Assembly: GCF_000384475.1 (NCBI RefSeq)
Contig: NZ_ARWB01000001.1
Span: forward strand, 4,268,123-4,332,122
Source: Methylopila sp. M107
GTDB lineage: Bacteria; Pseudomonadota; Alphaproteobacteria; Rhizobiales; Methylopilaceae
Direction: 5' to 3'
Length of the DNA stretch: 64,000 nucleotides
In this document: positions 44,187 to 52,991 of the stretch, piece after piece
How positions within the stretch are numbered: the first letter of the stretch is position 1
Layout: the number at the start of each line of letters is the position of its first letter
Position numbers and translations under genes: made by a program
The notes under the pieces: model-generated
What the model saw: the letters and a program-made list of their open reading frames with translations, nothing else
The model's database searches: none
What the model was told of the DNA's origin: nothing

Positions 44187-44508
44187 GGATTTCCCCCAGA
44201 CTGACTTCGATCAGCGAAGCCATAGTCCGGTAGGGCCCGTGTAAGTCCATATAGGGAAAAATACTTAGAAATGTGACGCATTGTGTAACGCGGCAGGCGC
44301 GCGCGGGAACGGTGGGCTGTCTCCCGGAGGGAGCGACGGTCGCTCGGTTCCCAGCGGGTGCGTAAAGGGCGGTGGTTTGAACGCCGGACGACCCCAAGCC
44401 GGAAGGCGATCAGCGGATTTCTTTCCGCAGCCCTCGGGCGCAATATGCCCGATCAGGCGAGGCCGCGACGCATTGTGTGGATGAAGAAAAAATCCGCCCG
44501 GACGGAAG
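44187..44508. other. Gene-free upstream region of the secreted hydrolase
   Basis: The 322-bp gap has a short A+T-rich patch at 44236-44285 (TATAGGGAAAAATACTTAG), a likely promoter for the minus-strand hydrolase. No repeat unit of the two families and no convincing open frame was seen in the rest. Confidence 0.4.
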
Positions 44509-44706
44509 TCAGCCCCTGCCGGCTTCGGAAGAGGCGAGCGCCGGCAGCGAGTCCACGTCGATTTCGACGTCGTCGCGCAGGACGTGCAGCTCCAGGCCCC
44601 GACCCGAGGCCTTGATCTCACGGGTCAGCTCGATCACGTCGGCCATGGTGTGGCACGTGACGGACATGTCAGGGCCCCGCGGGACCCAACGCACGACATA
44701 GGGCAT
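44509..44706 (-). CDS. Small 65-aa hypothetical protein
   Basis: This 65-aa protein (start MPYVVRWVPRGPDMSV, then TMADVIELTREIKASGRGLELHVLRDDVEIDVD) has a compact alpha/beta character and GGAGAG upstream of the ATG. The frame continues upstream but that part is unlike a protein. No function is known. Likely real because of codon use and ribosome site. Confidence 0.55.
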   Translation of the reverse strand: MPYVVRWVPRGPDMSVTCHTMADVIELTREIKASGRGLELHVLRDDVEIDVDSLPALASSEAGRG

Positions 44707-44921
44707 CTGGCTCTCCAAACCGCCTCTGTGACGATTAGATGCTGCAAATGCGAAATCCGGCAAGAGGATTCTGCCGCACCGCCACAACACGTTCGTTGCA
44801 TGCGCGAACGCTGGTATTTTCGAACAGTTCCGTAACGGGGTGGCGGTAGATCTGGCGCATGCGAGGGCCGGCCGAACCCGACGCTGTTCGAGAAACCGGC
44901 GAAACGCTTTCCGGAGTCCGC

Positions 44922-46454
44922 ATGACGTCGCCATTCCCCCGGCCCGTCCCGAGCCTTGCGCCCAACACGGCGGCGTTCGAGTCGACGCCTTTGGTGAAGC
45001 CGACCGGGTTTCGCGAATATGACGCGCGCTGGTGGTTCGGCCATCCGGCATCCGGGGTTCCCCCGGAGCTGAACCTGATGGGCGTCCAGGCGCTCGGTCT
45101 CGGACTCGGCACGTTGCTCGGCGAGCTCGGCCGCCCGCGCGAGGTCGTCACCGGCCATGATTTCCGGGGCTATTCGGGCGCGATCAAGCAAGCGCTGATC
45201 ACAGGGCTCATGGCGGCCGGCTGCAAAGTCCACGACATCGGGCTCGCGCTGTCGCCGATGGCCTATTTCGCCCAGTTCGCGCTCGACGTCGCGGCGGTCG
45301 CGATGGTGACGGCCTCGCACAACGACAATGGCTGGACCGGCGTCAAGATGGGCTGCGACCGGCCGGTGACGTTCGGGCCGGAGGAGATGGGGCGCCTCAA
45401 GGAGATCACGCTCGCCGGCGCTTTCGACGCGCGCGGCGGCGGCGCTTACGTGTTCCACGAGAACTTCTTCGAGCGGCATTACCTGAAGGAGCTCACCGAT
45501 CGGCCGAAGCTCGGCCGCAGGCTCAAGGTCGTCGCCGCCTGCGGCAACGGCACGGCGGGCGCGTTCGCGCCGCAGGTGCTGGAGGCGCTCGGGGCCGAGG
45601 TGATCCCGCTCGATTGCGAACTCGACCACACCTTCCCGCGCTACAATCCGAACCCGGAAGACATGGAGATGCTGCACGCGATGGCGGAAGCCGTGCGCGA
45701 GCACGGCGCCGATGTCGGGCTCGGCTTCGACGGCGACGGCGACCGCTGCGGCGTGGTGGACGACGAGGGCGAGGAGATCTTCGCCGACAAGATCGGCGTC
45801 ATGCTCGCGCGCGACCTGTCGCTCACCCACAAGAACGCCCGTTTCGTCGTCGACGTGAAGTCGACCGGTCTCTACCACTCGGACCCGGTGCTGAGGGAGC
45901 GGGGCGTCGAGACCGACTACTGGAAGACCGGTCACTCCTACATCAAGCGCCGGGTGCGCGACCTCAACGCGCTGGCGGGTTTCGAGAAATCCGGCCACTT
46001 CTTCTTCAACGCGCCGATCGGCCGCGGCTATGACGACGGGCTCGTCACCGCGATCGCGGTGCTCGACATGCTCGACCGCAATCCGTCGAAATCGATGGCG
46101 GATCTCTATCGCGAGCTGCCGAAGACCTACGGCTCCCCGACCATGTCGCCGCACTGCGGCGACGAGGTGAAGTATGGCGTGATCGACAAGGTCATCGAGC
46201 GCGTGAAGGCCAAGCAGGCGGCCGGCGAGCCGATTGCGGGGGGCAGAATCGTCGACCTCGTGACGGTGAACGGCGTGCGCATCGTCACGGAAGACGGCAC
46301 CTGGGGGCTGGCGCGCGCCTCCTCCAACAAGCCGGAGCTCGTGGTGGTGGTGGAAAGCCCGGTCTCTGACGAGAAGAAGCTCGCAATGTTCCGCGAGCTC
46401 GACGCCATCCTGCGCGAGAACCCGGAAGTCGGCGCCTACAACCAGTCGCTGTGA
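44922..46454 (+). CDS. Phosphomannomutase/phosphoglucomutase
   Basis: This 510-aa alpha-D-phosphohexomutase has the four family motifs: the active-site serine loop TASHNDNGWTGVK, the metal loop GFDGDGDRCGVVD, the sugar-binding loop and the phosphate-binding loop near the C-terminus. It interconverts hexose 1- and 6-phosphates for nucleotide-sugar synthesis. The start ATG 44922 follows GGAG; an upstream extension is less likely. The substrate (mannose or glucose phosphate) cannot be fixed from sequence. Confidence 0.9.
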   Translation: MTSPFPRPVPSLAPNTAAFESTPLVKPTGFREYDARWWFGHPASGVPPELNLMGVQALGLGLGTLLGELGRPREVVTGHDFRGYSGAIKQALITGLMAAGCKVHDIGLALSPMAYFAQFALDVAAVAMVTASHNDNGWTGVKMGCDRPVTFGPEEMGRLKEITLAGAFDARGGGAYVFHENFFERHYLKELTDRPKLGRRLKVVAACGNGTAGAFAPQVLEALGAEVIPLDCELDHTFPRYNPNPEDMEMLHAMAEAVREHGADVGLGFDGDGDRCGVVDDEGEEIFADKIGVMLARDLSLTHKNARFVVDVKSTGLYHSDPVLRERGVETDYWKTGHSYIKRRVRDLNALAGFEKSGHFFFNAPIGRGYDDGLVTAIAVLDMLDRNPSKSMADLYRELPKTYGSPTMSPHCGDEVKYGVIDKVIERVKAKQAAGEPIAGGRIVDLVTVNGVRIVTEDGTWGLARASSNKPELVVVVESPVSDEKKLAMFRELDAILRENPEVGAYNQSL

Positions 46455-46496
46455 TCGAAGCGGCGCTCGGGAGCGTTTGCGCTTCGAGGTCGGTCG

Positions 46497-46812
46497 TCAT
46501 CCCGGCCGTCAGTGCCGGGATCCAGACGCGCCGACGTCGCATAGCTCACTGAAGCCGTCGAGTTTCTGGATTCCGGGCCTCCGCCCGGAATGACGCTGAA
46601 ACCACGACGATCGGGATTCTAGCTGTCGCGAGCCACTGCTATAGCGTGATGCGGTTGGTTTAAGCCGTCATCGCCGGGCTTGACCCGGCGATCCATCGGC
46701 CGCGGACGCGGCTGGCGAAGTCGGATGTTTCCGACTTCGCCCTGCGGAGTGGGGAACTCGAAAGCATCCGAGTTCCGTCTGATGGATGCCCGGATCAAGT
46801 CCGGGCATGACG
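46497..46812. repeat. Two CATGCCCG/TCATTCCGGG-type inverted repeats
   Basis: The 387-bp gap after the mutase contains a pair TCATCCCGGCC...GGATCCAGA / TCTGGATTCCGGGC...GGAATGA (46497-46594) and a pair GTCATCGCCGGGCTTGACCCGG...GGATCCATC-like / GATGGATGCCCGG...CCGGGCATGAC (46666-46812). Both fold as long stems. No gene was seen. Confidence 0.72.
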
Positions 46813-46841
46813 TGGTGGTTCGACCTGAAATGATCGCGCTT

Positions 46842-48107
46842 TCAGGGGCGCGGATAGATCGGAAAGCGCGCACAGAGGTCCGACACCGCGTCGCGCGCGG
46901 CGGCGAGCGCGCGTTGGTCGCTCGGCGCGCGCACGACCGTCGCGATAAGCCCCCCGATCGTCCGGAACTCCACCTCGCCGAAACCGCGCGCGGTTCCGGC
47001 GTTGCTGGAGAGCCTGAGGCCGGACGGCGCTTCCGGGGGCCTCGGATCGAACGGGATCAGGTTCTTGTTGACCGCAAGCCCCGCGGCCTCCAGCGCCTTC
47101 GCGGCGACGTCGCCGGTCGTGGTTCCGGAAAGATCGACCAGCATCAGCCCGCAATCCGTGCCGCCGGAGACGAGCCGTAGGCCCTCTTTCTGTAAGGTCT
47201 CGCCCAGCGCGCGGGCGTTCGCGAGAACGGCGGCGTTGTAGTCGGCGAATTCCGGCTTCAGCGCTTCACCGAGGCAGGCGGCTTTGCCGGCGACGGCGTG
47301 GAGCATGACGGAGCCCTGCACGCCCGGGAAGATTCCGGCGTCGATCCGCGACGACAGCGCCTCGTCGTTCCACAGGACGAGCCCGCCCCGCGCGCCGCGC
47401 AGCGACTTGTAGGTGGTGGTCGTCACCACATCGGCGTGGGGCAGGGGATCGGGGTAATGGCCGGTGGCCGCCAGGCCGGCCACATGGGCCATGTCGACCA
47501 AGAGCCAGGCCCCGACCTCGTCGGCGATCGCCCGGAAGGCCGAAAAGTCGATCGCGCGCGGATAGGCCGAGCCGCCGGCCACGATCATCTTCGGTCGGTG
47601 GGCATGGGCGAGGTCGCGGACCTCGTCGCGGTCGATCGTCTCGGTTTCGCGCGAAACGCCGTAGCGGACGATGCGATAGTCCCGGCCCGTCAGGGTCGCG
47701 GGGTGGCCGTGGCTGATATGGCCGCCGGCCGCGGTGTCCATCGCGAGGATAACGTCGCCGAGCGCGAGGAGCCCCAGAAACACGCCGGCGTTGGCGTTCG
47801 AGCCGGAATGCGGCTGCACATTCGCGAAGCCGCAGCCGAACAGCCGCTTCGCCCGCTCGACCGCCAGCGCCTCGATCCTGTCGGCGAATTCCGCGCCGCC
47901 ATAGTAGCGGGCGTAGGCGGCGCCCTCGACCGTCTTGTTGGTGAGGACCGAGCCCTGCGCCTCGAGCACGAGGCGCGAGACGAGGTTTTCCGAGGCGATC
48001 AGCTCGACCCCGTCGCGCTGGCGCGCCCATTCGCCGCGGATGGCCGAGGCGAGCTCCGGGTCGCCGTCGAGCCCGTCATGAAAAAACCCGTTGGGAGGCG
48101 CGTACAT
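46842..48107 (-). CDS. Serine hydroxymethyltransferase homologue with divergent active site
   Basis: This 421-aa fold-I PLP enzyme is clearly related to GlyA (ELIASENLVSR, GFANVQPHSGSNANAGVF, DMAHVAGLAATG, GIFPGVQGSV). Key positions differ: TTTTYKSLRGARGG has Tyr233 before the PLP lysine K234 where SHMT has an invariant His, and NKTVEGAAYARYYGG has Thr59 where SHMT has Tyr, plus loss of YPGK. It may be an alpha-methylserine, threonine-type or other amino-acid hydroxymethyltransferase or aldolase rather than housekeeping SHMT. ATG 48107 is chosen; 48146 is an alternative. Confidence 0.82.
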   Translation of the reverse strand: MYAPPNGFFHDGLDGDPELASAIRGEWARQRDGVELIASENLVSRLVLEAQGSVLTNKTVEGAAYARYYGGAEFADRIEALAVERAKRLFGCGFANVQPHSGSNANAGVFLGLLALGDVILAMDTAAGGHISHGHPATLTGRDYRIVRYGVSRETETIDRDEVRDLAHAHRPKMIVAGGSAYPRAIDFSAFRAIADEVGAWLLVDMAHVAGLAATGHYPDPLPHADVVTTTTYKSLRGARGGLVLWNDEALSSRIDAGIFPGVQGSVMLHAVAGKAACLGEALKPEFADYNAAVLANARALGETLQKEGLRLVSGGTDCGLMLVDLSGTTTGDVAAKALEAAGLAVNKNLIPFDPRPPEAPSGLRLSSNAGTARGFGEVEFRTIGGLIATVVRAPSDQRALAAARDAVSDLCARFPIYPRP

Positions 48108-48143
48108 ACCACTGTTGTGGCGCCGGCGACGCACGCCGCCAAG

Positions 48144-48216
48144 CATATAAAAATATGTGGATGTGGCGCCGCCGCATCGCCGTTAACCATTTGTAAACCT
48201 CAAGGGGCTTGTTTAC
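48144..48216. promoter_or_regulatory. Divergent control region with dyads and a CtrA half-site
   Basis: Between the SHMT homologue and the cell-wall hydrolase lie CATAT-aaaa-ATATG (48144-48157), the CtrA half-site TTAACCAT (48183-48190), which with TAAA 7 bp on is one mismatch from the full box, and GTAAAC-N12-GTTTAC (48193-48216). CtrA control of the hydrolase would tie it to the cell cycle (inference). Confidence 0.4.
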
Positions 48217-48274
48217 GGTTCATTCAAGGCCGCTGCCGCGGGGGCGCAGCGAACAGAAAACGGGGGACCCCGAC

Positions 48275-49420
48275 ATGGATCGACGCCGCCTGACGCGTGT
48301 GGCTTTCATTGGCGCAGCCGCTTTTTCGGCCGCCGCCTGCGCCCAGCAGCAGAGCCGGATCGCTCCGGTCTCCCACTCCAACAGCTTCGCCTACACGGCC
48401 GCCGACCGGGAATGCCTGGCGCGGGCGATGTACTTCGAATCCAACCGGTCGAGCTCCGACGGCATGCTCGCCGTCGGCTCGATTGTGGCGAACCGCGTCC
48501 AGTCCGGCCGCTACGGCTCGACGGTCTGCCAGGTGGTCGGCGCCAAGCGCCAGTTCGCCCCGGGCGTCCTCTCCCGCACCATGTCGGGCCCGTCCGCCGA
48601 TCTCGCGCGCTCCACCGCCGACCAGGTGCTGGCCGGCAAGCGCCATGTCGGCGTGAAGAGCGCGATGCATTTCCACACCGCGGGCATGCGCTTCCCTTAT
48701 CCGAACATGCATTACGTGCTGGTCGCGGGCGGCAACGCCTTCTACGAGAAGCGCGACAGCTCGGGCGGCGGCCGCGCCGCCAATGCAAGGTCGCTCGCGA
48801 TCGCGCTCGCCCACGCCAAGGTGGACTCGCAGCCGATCCAGGTGGCGGCCGCGACGCCGCTCGAGGCGCCGATCCCGCCCGCCGTGTCGACCGGCTCCGT
48901 GCCGCTGACCATCAAGGGCGCGCCCTCCGGCCAGGTCGCCGTCGTGACGCAGGTCGCGGCGGTCCAGCCGGCCGCTCCCGCGCCGGTCCCGGCCGCACGC
49001 GTCGCCGCGGCGCCGGCGGCAAAACCCCAGACCACCGTGGTCGCGGCCGCAGCCCCCGTTCCGACCCCGCGCCAGGCGCCCGTCGCCGTTGCGGCGGCCC
49101 CGGCGCCCCGCCAGCAGGTCGCAGCCGTCGCGCCGCGCAAGGCGGCTCCCGCGCCGCAGGTCGTCGCCGCCCCGGTCGCCTACGCGCAGGCCGACGCGCC
49201 CGCGGTCGACCTGCCGAAGATCAGGCCCGCGCCGAAGCGCGTCCTGAAGGTCGAGCAGGCGGAACCGGCGCTCGCGAGCATCGCGCCCGTCAAGGCGAAG
49301 CATTCGGCGAAGGCGGCTCCCGTCGAGGCCGCCGCCCCTGTTCAGGCCGAAGCGCCGACGCCCGTGCAGAACGACGTCGCCGCCAACCACATCGCCTCGG
49401 CCTTCGACGCGTTCAAGTGA
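48275..49420 (+). CDS. Lipoprotein cell wall hydrolase (SleB-type)
   Basis: This 381-aa protein has a lipobox (AAFSAAACAQQQ), so a lipid anchor at Cys is expected. Residues 45-155 are a SleB-type hydrolase domain (DRECLARAMYFESNRSSSDGML, IVANRVQSGRYGSTVCQVV, QFAPGV) with the catalytic Glu in MYFES. The rest is a long Ala/Pro/Val-rich low-complexity tail, perhaps spanning the periplasm. ATG 48275 follows GGGGGA. It could open peptidoglycan during growth or division. Confidence 0.87.
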   Translation: MDRRRLTRVAFIGAAAFSAAACAQQQSRIAPVSHSNSFAYTAADRECLARAMYFESNRSSSDGMLAVGSIVANRVQSGRYGSTVCQVVGAKRQFAPGVLSRTMSGPSADLARSTADQVLAGKRHVGVKSAMHFHTAGMRFPYPNMHYVLVAGGNAFYEKRDSSGGGRAANARSLAIALAHAKVDSQPIQVAAATPLEAPIPPAVSTGSVPLTIKGAPSGQVAVVTQVAAVQPAAPAPVPAARVAAAPAAKPQTTVVAAAAPVPTPRQAPVAVAAAPAPRQQVAAVAPRKAAPAPQVVAAPVAYAQADAPAVDLPKIRPAPKRVLKVEQAEPALASIAPVKAKHSAKAAPVEAAAPVQAEAPTPVQNDVAANHIASAFDAFK

Positions 49421-49465
49421 CGCGACTGGCGTCAGAGCTTTCACAGGCCTGCGTGACCAGCAGCA

Positions 49466-49792
49466 ACCGTCATTGCCGGACTTGATCCGGCAATCCATCA
49501 CCTTCGCCAAAATGGGATGGATGCCCGCGAAGACGCACGAGTGTCCGGCTCGTTTTTGCGCAGGCGCGGATCGCCTCACATTTAGCGCGCGAGGCCGCCT
49601 CACCCGGATGACTTCCAGTCATCCGACCTCTCCCCGCTGGGGAGAGGTTAAGGGCGGCGCGATTTCTTCACCTCTCCCCAGCGGGGAGAGGTCGGCCCGA
49701 AGGGCCGGGTGAGGGGGGTCCCTTCTCCGGCAATGACTTGCGCGAGCCGAGGCGGAACCGGACACTCGTGGATCAAGTCCGGGCATGACGGC
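49466..49792. repeat. CTCTCCCC repeat unit flanked by GATCAAGTCCGG half-units
   Basis: The 390-bp gap has TGCCGGACTTGATCCGGCA at 49475-49493, a full CTCTCCCC unit at 49598-49715 (hairpins GATGACTTCCAGTCATC, CCTCTCCCC/GGGGAGAGG twice, GGCCCGAAGGGCC) and TCAAGTCCGGGCATGA at 49773-49788. No gene was seen. Confidence 0.75.
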
Positions 49793-49810
49793 GATGGTCT
49801 CCAAACCCCA

Positions 49811-50608
49811 TCAACCGCGCCGCCGGAGAGGTCGCGCCGTCTGCGGCAGCAGGAACGGGCCTTCGGGGGCGAGCCCGACGCGCGCCTCGACGTCGTAGAC
49901 CGCCGCGACCGTCTCGTCGGTGAGCACGTCCCTTGGCGCGCCGGACGCGACGATCCGGCCATGCTTCATGGCGACGAGATCGTCCGCCGCCATCGCGGCG
50001 AGGTTGACGTCGTGCAGCACGGCGAGCACCCCGCCGCCCGCATCGGCGTGCCGGCGGGCGAGCGCCAGCGTCGCGAGCTGGTGCGCGAGGTCGAGATTGG
50101 CGGTGGGTTCGTCCAGCAGCAGGTAGCGGGGCCGCCCGTCGGGCGCGGCGGCGAGCTGCGCCAGGACGCGGGCGAGATGGGCGCGCTGCCGTTCGCCGCC
50201 GGACATGGCGGTCGAGGAACGCGCGCCGGCTCCTGACAGGTCGACGGCGGCGAGCGCCTCGGCCACGACGCGGTCGGCATCGTCGCGCGGAAGCCCCGCC
50301 GGCAGTCCGAGCCGGGCGACTTCGTCGACCGTGAACGGAAAGGCGAGCTCGACCGTCTGGCCCAGAACCGCGCGCCGCCGCGCAAGCTCCGCCGGCTTGA
50401 ACGAGGCGAGCGGCGCGCCGTCGAGCGTGACGCGGCCGGCCGACGGCGCCATGTCGCCCGCGAGCGCCGACAGCAGGCTCGACTTGCCGGCGCCGTTCGG
50501 CCCGATCAGCACCGTGACGCGGCCGGGACGGACGACAAGGCTCGCCTCCGACGCCACCGTCTTGCCGCCGAGCCGGACCGAGACGCCAGAAGCTTCGAGC
50601 GCGCTCAT
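49811..50608 (-). CDS. hmuV: Heme ABC transporter ATP-binding protein
   Basis: This 265-aa ATPase has Walker A GPNGAGKSS, signature MSGGERQRAHLARVLAQL, Walker B YLLLDEPTANLD and H-loop VLHDVNLAA; the YLLLDEPT after a short insert is typical of HmuV. It energises heme import with HmuU and HmuT. Start ATG overlaps hmuU by 4 bp. Confidence 0.9.
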   Translation of the reverse strand: MSALEASGVSVRLGGKTVASEASLVVRPGRVTVLIGPNGAGKSSLLSALAGDMAPSAGRVTLDGAPLASFKPAELARRRAVLGQTVELAFPFTVDEVARLGLPAGLPRDDADRVVAEALAAVDLSGAGARSSTAMSGGERQRAHLARVLAQLAAAPDGRPRYLLLDEPTANLDLAHQLATLALARRHADAGGGVLAVLHDVNLAAMAADDLVAMKHGRIVASGAPRDVLTDETVAAVYDVEARVGLAPEGPFLLPQTARPLRRRG

Positions 50609-51651
50609 CCGATCAGCCGACCCTGGCGACGCATCAGCAGCCACAGGAAGAAGGGCGCGCCGAAGGCGGCCGTGACGACGCCGATCGGCAGTTCCGCCGG
50701 GGCCGCGGCCATGCGGGCTATGACGTCGGAGAACAGCAGCAGCGCGCCGCCGATCAGGGCCGAGACCGGCAGCAATGTGCGATGCGACGGCCCGATCGAG
50801 AGCCTCACGAGATGCGGCGCCGCAAGGCCGATGAAGCCGATCGCGCCGGCGCTCGCCACCGCCGCCGCGGTCGCCGCCGCGACTCCGAGCAGCGCGGCCC
50901 TCTTCAACCGCTCGACGTCGACGCCGGAATGGAACGCCGCGCGTTCGCCGAGCGCGACCGCGTCGAGCCCGCGCGCGAGAAACGGCGCCTCCACGATCAG
51001 CCAGGCGACGAATGGCGCGGCCAGCAGCACCTTCACCCAGGTCGCGCCGCCGAGGCTGCCGAGCGTCCAGAACAGGAAGGTTCTCAGCTGGTCGTCGCGC
51101 GCCATGAAGACGAGGAGGCCGGTGCCGGCGGCCGCCAACGCCCCGAGCGCGACGCCGGCGAGCAGCGTGATGGCGATCTCGGTGCGGCCGTCGCGGGTCG
51201 CGATGCGCGCAAGCAGGCCGGTCGCCGCGAGCCCGCCGAAAAAGGCTGCGATCGGCAGCGAAAGCGCGCCGAGCGCCGGCGGCAGGAGGTGCGCGACGCT
51301 CTCCCCGAGCACGATCCACGTCACCGCTGCGAGCGCCGCTCCGGACGAAACGCCGACGAGGCTGGGATCTGCGAGCGGGTTGCGGAACATGCCCTGCATC
51401 ACCGCGCCGGCGAGCGCCATCGCGGCGCCGACCAGCGCGCCGAGCGCCGTGCGGGGGCCGCGGATGTCGAACAGGATGGCGGCGTCGCGCAGCATGTCGG
51501 GCGGCAGGCCCGAGCGCCCGTGACGCGCGGCGGCGCCGATCACCTCGAAGGCGCGCGCCGGGCCGATCGGAACCGGACCGATCGACAGCGACGCGACGAC
51601 CGCGGCCGCGAGCAGAGCCGCCGCGACAAGAACCGCGAGCGGCTTGCTCAC
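50605..51651 (-). CDS. hmuU: Heme ABC transporter permease (FecCD family)
   Basis: This 348-aa polytopic permease has the FecCD pattern: RGPRTALGALVGAAMALAGAVMQGMFRNPLADPSLVGVSSGAA (split), GAIGFIGLAAPHLVRL, and PAELPIGVVTAAFGAPFFLWLL. About ten helices. Start is GTG, overlapping the hmuT stop by 4 bp. With HmuT and HmuV it forms a complete importer; no HmuS or outer-membrane receptor lies nearby. Confidence 0.92.
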   Translation of the reverse strand: MSKPLAVLVAAALLAAAVVASLSIGPVPIGPARAFEVIGAAARHGRSGLPPDMLRDAAILFDIRGPRTALGALVGAAMALAGAVMQGMFRNPLADPSLVGVSSGAALAAVTWIVLGESVAHLLPPALGALSLPIAAFFGGLAATGLLARIATRDGRTEIAITLLAGVALGALAAAGTGLLVFMARDDQLRTFLFWTLGSLGGATWVKVLLAAPFVAWLIVEAPFLARGLDAVALGERAAFHSGVDVERLKRAALLGVAAATAAAVASAGAIGFIGLAAPHLVRLSIGPSHRTLLPVSALIGGALLLFSDVIARMAAAPAELPIGVVTAAFGAPFFLWLLMRRQGRLIG

Positions 51652-52568
51652 CGCGCCGGCGCATCCGCGAAAGTCCAGGCGCGCCGGGGCAGGTCGCGGA
51701 AGACTGCCTCCGGATAGATTCTGCGCGCCACGCCCAGCGAGGCGTGGGCGGCGCGCGGGCCGAACCCGACGAAGCCGAGCGCGTCGGTCGCGATCACGCG
51801 GCCCTCCCGCACGGCGGGCGAATCCTTCAGCGCCGGCCGCTGCGCGATCTCGTCGAGCGAGATCGACGCGTTGGTCTGCAGCACGACGATCGCGTCCGGC
51901 GCCATGCCGAAGGCCGCCTCGTCGGTCAGCGGCTTCCAGCCTGACAGAGCGGCGGCGGCGTTGTCTGCGCCGGCGAGCGCGAGCGCGTGGCCGCCGCTCG
52001 AGCCCGCGCCGCCCGCCATGATGGATCCGGAGCGCGGGGGCCCGAGCAGGATCAGCGTCCTGCGGCGCCGTTCGATCTTCGCGACGTCCTCGCCGAACGC
52101 TTTCAGGTCCGCAGCCACCACGCCCGCGAGTTCCGCGCCGCGCTCGGGGACGCCCGCCGCTTCCGCGACCGCGACGATGCGCGACGAGACGTCCTCGGCC
52201 GTCGTCACCTCCTTCAGCGAGACCAGCCTGACGGCGGAGGCGGCGAGCACGTCGAGCGCTTCTTTGGGCCCCGCGCCGTCGGTCGCGATGATGAGGGTCG
52301 GCGACAGCGCGAGCGCGCCTTCGGCCGAGATCGCGCGGTAGTAGCCGACATTGGGCTTACGGCGCGCCTCGGGCGGATAGCCGGACGAGAGGTCGACCGC
52401 GACGACCTGATCGCCGAGGCCGAGGGCGTACAGAATCTCCGTCGCCGCGCCGCCGAGCGAGACGATGCGGGGCTTCGTCCCGGCGCGGCCCGCGCCCGCA
52501 TGCGCGAACGCGGCCAGAGCCGAAAGACCGCCGAGCACGAGGCGGCGCGAGAAAGCGACGCTTTCCAT
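51648..52568 (-). CDS. hmuT: Heme ABC transporter substrate-binding protein
   Basis: This 306-aa periplasmic protein has a signal peptide with a twin-Arg pair (SRRLVLGGLSALAAFAHA). The mature start RIVSLGGAATEILYALGLGDQVVAVDLSSGYPPEA and NVGYYRAISAEGALALSPTLIIA are typical of HmuT rather than siderophore or B12 binders. ATG 52568 is chosen over a longer frame. An CTTTGT/ACAAAG dyad lies 23 bp upstream. Confidence 0.9.
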   Translation of the reverse strand: MESVAFSRRLVLGGLSALAAFAHAGAGRAGTKPRIVSLGGAATEILYALGLGDQVVAVDLSSGYPPEARRKPNVGYYRAISAEGALALSPTLIIATDGAGPKEALDVLAASAVRLVSLKEVTTAEDVSSRIVAVAEAAGVPERGAELAGVVAADLKAFGEDVAKIERRRRTLILLGPPRSGSIMAGGAGSSGGHALALAGADNAAAALSGWKPLTDEAAFGMAPDAIVVLQTNASISLDEIAQRPALKDSPAVREGRVIATDALGFVGFGPRAAHASLGVARRIYPEAVFRDLPRRAWTFADAPAR

Positions 52569-52590
52569 AATTGTTCCAGTTAAAGAATAG

Positions 52591-52605
52591 CTTTGTTTCA
52601 CAAAG
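52591..52605. promoter_or_regulatory. Dyad upstream of hmuTUV
   Basis: CTTTGT-ttc-ACAAAG is a perfect 6+6 dyad in an A+T-rich promoter-like stretch just before hmuT. Iron/heme control through such a site is plausible, but it does not match the Irr or RirA consensus I know. Confidence 0.35.
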
Positions 52606-52735
52606 ACTTGGGTAGCGTCCTCACTAGGCCCCAGGCTGGCGAGGACTGTCAATTCATGTGGAACGAGACCGACCTGCTGTTTCGCACTTGCGAACAACGC
52701 CGCGAGGCGCCACTCTCGCGGCGTCCATTCAAGAC

Positions 52736-52933
52736 GATGCGGGAGAGCCCAGCCGGTCCCCGTGACCGCGTATGGCGCCGACGGAGCAACCGCCCCCGGA
52801 AACTCTCAGGCACATTTACCGCATCGTTGGACAATCTGGAGAGAGGCGTCCTTGCGGCGCCCACCGAAGGAGAAACCTCGGGAACCGAAAGGTTCGTGAG
52901 GGAAGCTCTCAGGTAGCCGCGACAGATGGGGGT
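52736..52933 (+). promoter_or_regulatory. Tandem glycine riboswitch
   Basis: Two glycine aptamers are evident in tandem: the first has GGGAGAG (52741), CCGACGGAGCAACC (52778-52791) and ACTCTCAGGCA (52802-52812); the second has GGAGAGAGGCG (52838), CACCGAAGGAGAAACC (52862-52877) and GCTCTCAGGTAGCCG (52905-52919). Both keep the conserved CTCTCAGG end. It precedes gcvT. Glycine binding is known to raise glycine-cleavage expression in such arrangements. Confidence 0.93.
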
Positions 52934-52991
52934 TTTGGCCGTGGACGCGCATCCCGCGCGTTTCGGGGCGAAAGCCGTCGTGGAGCGCCAG

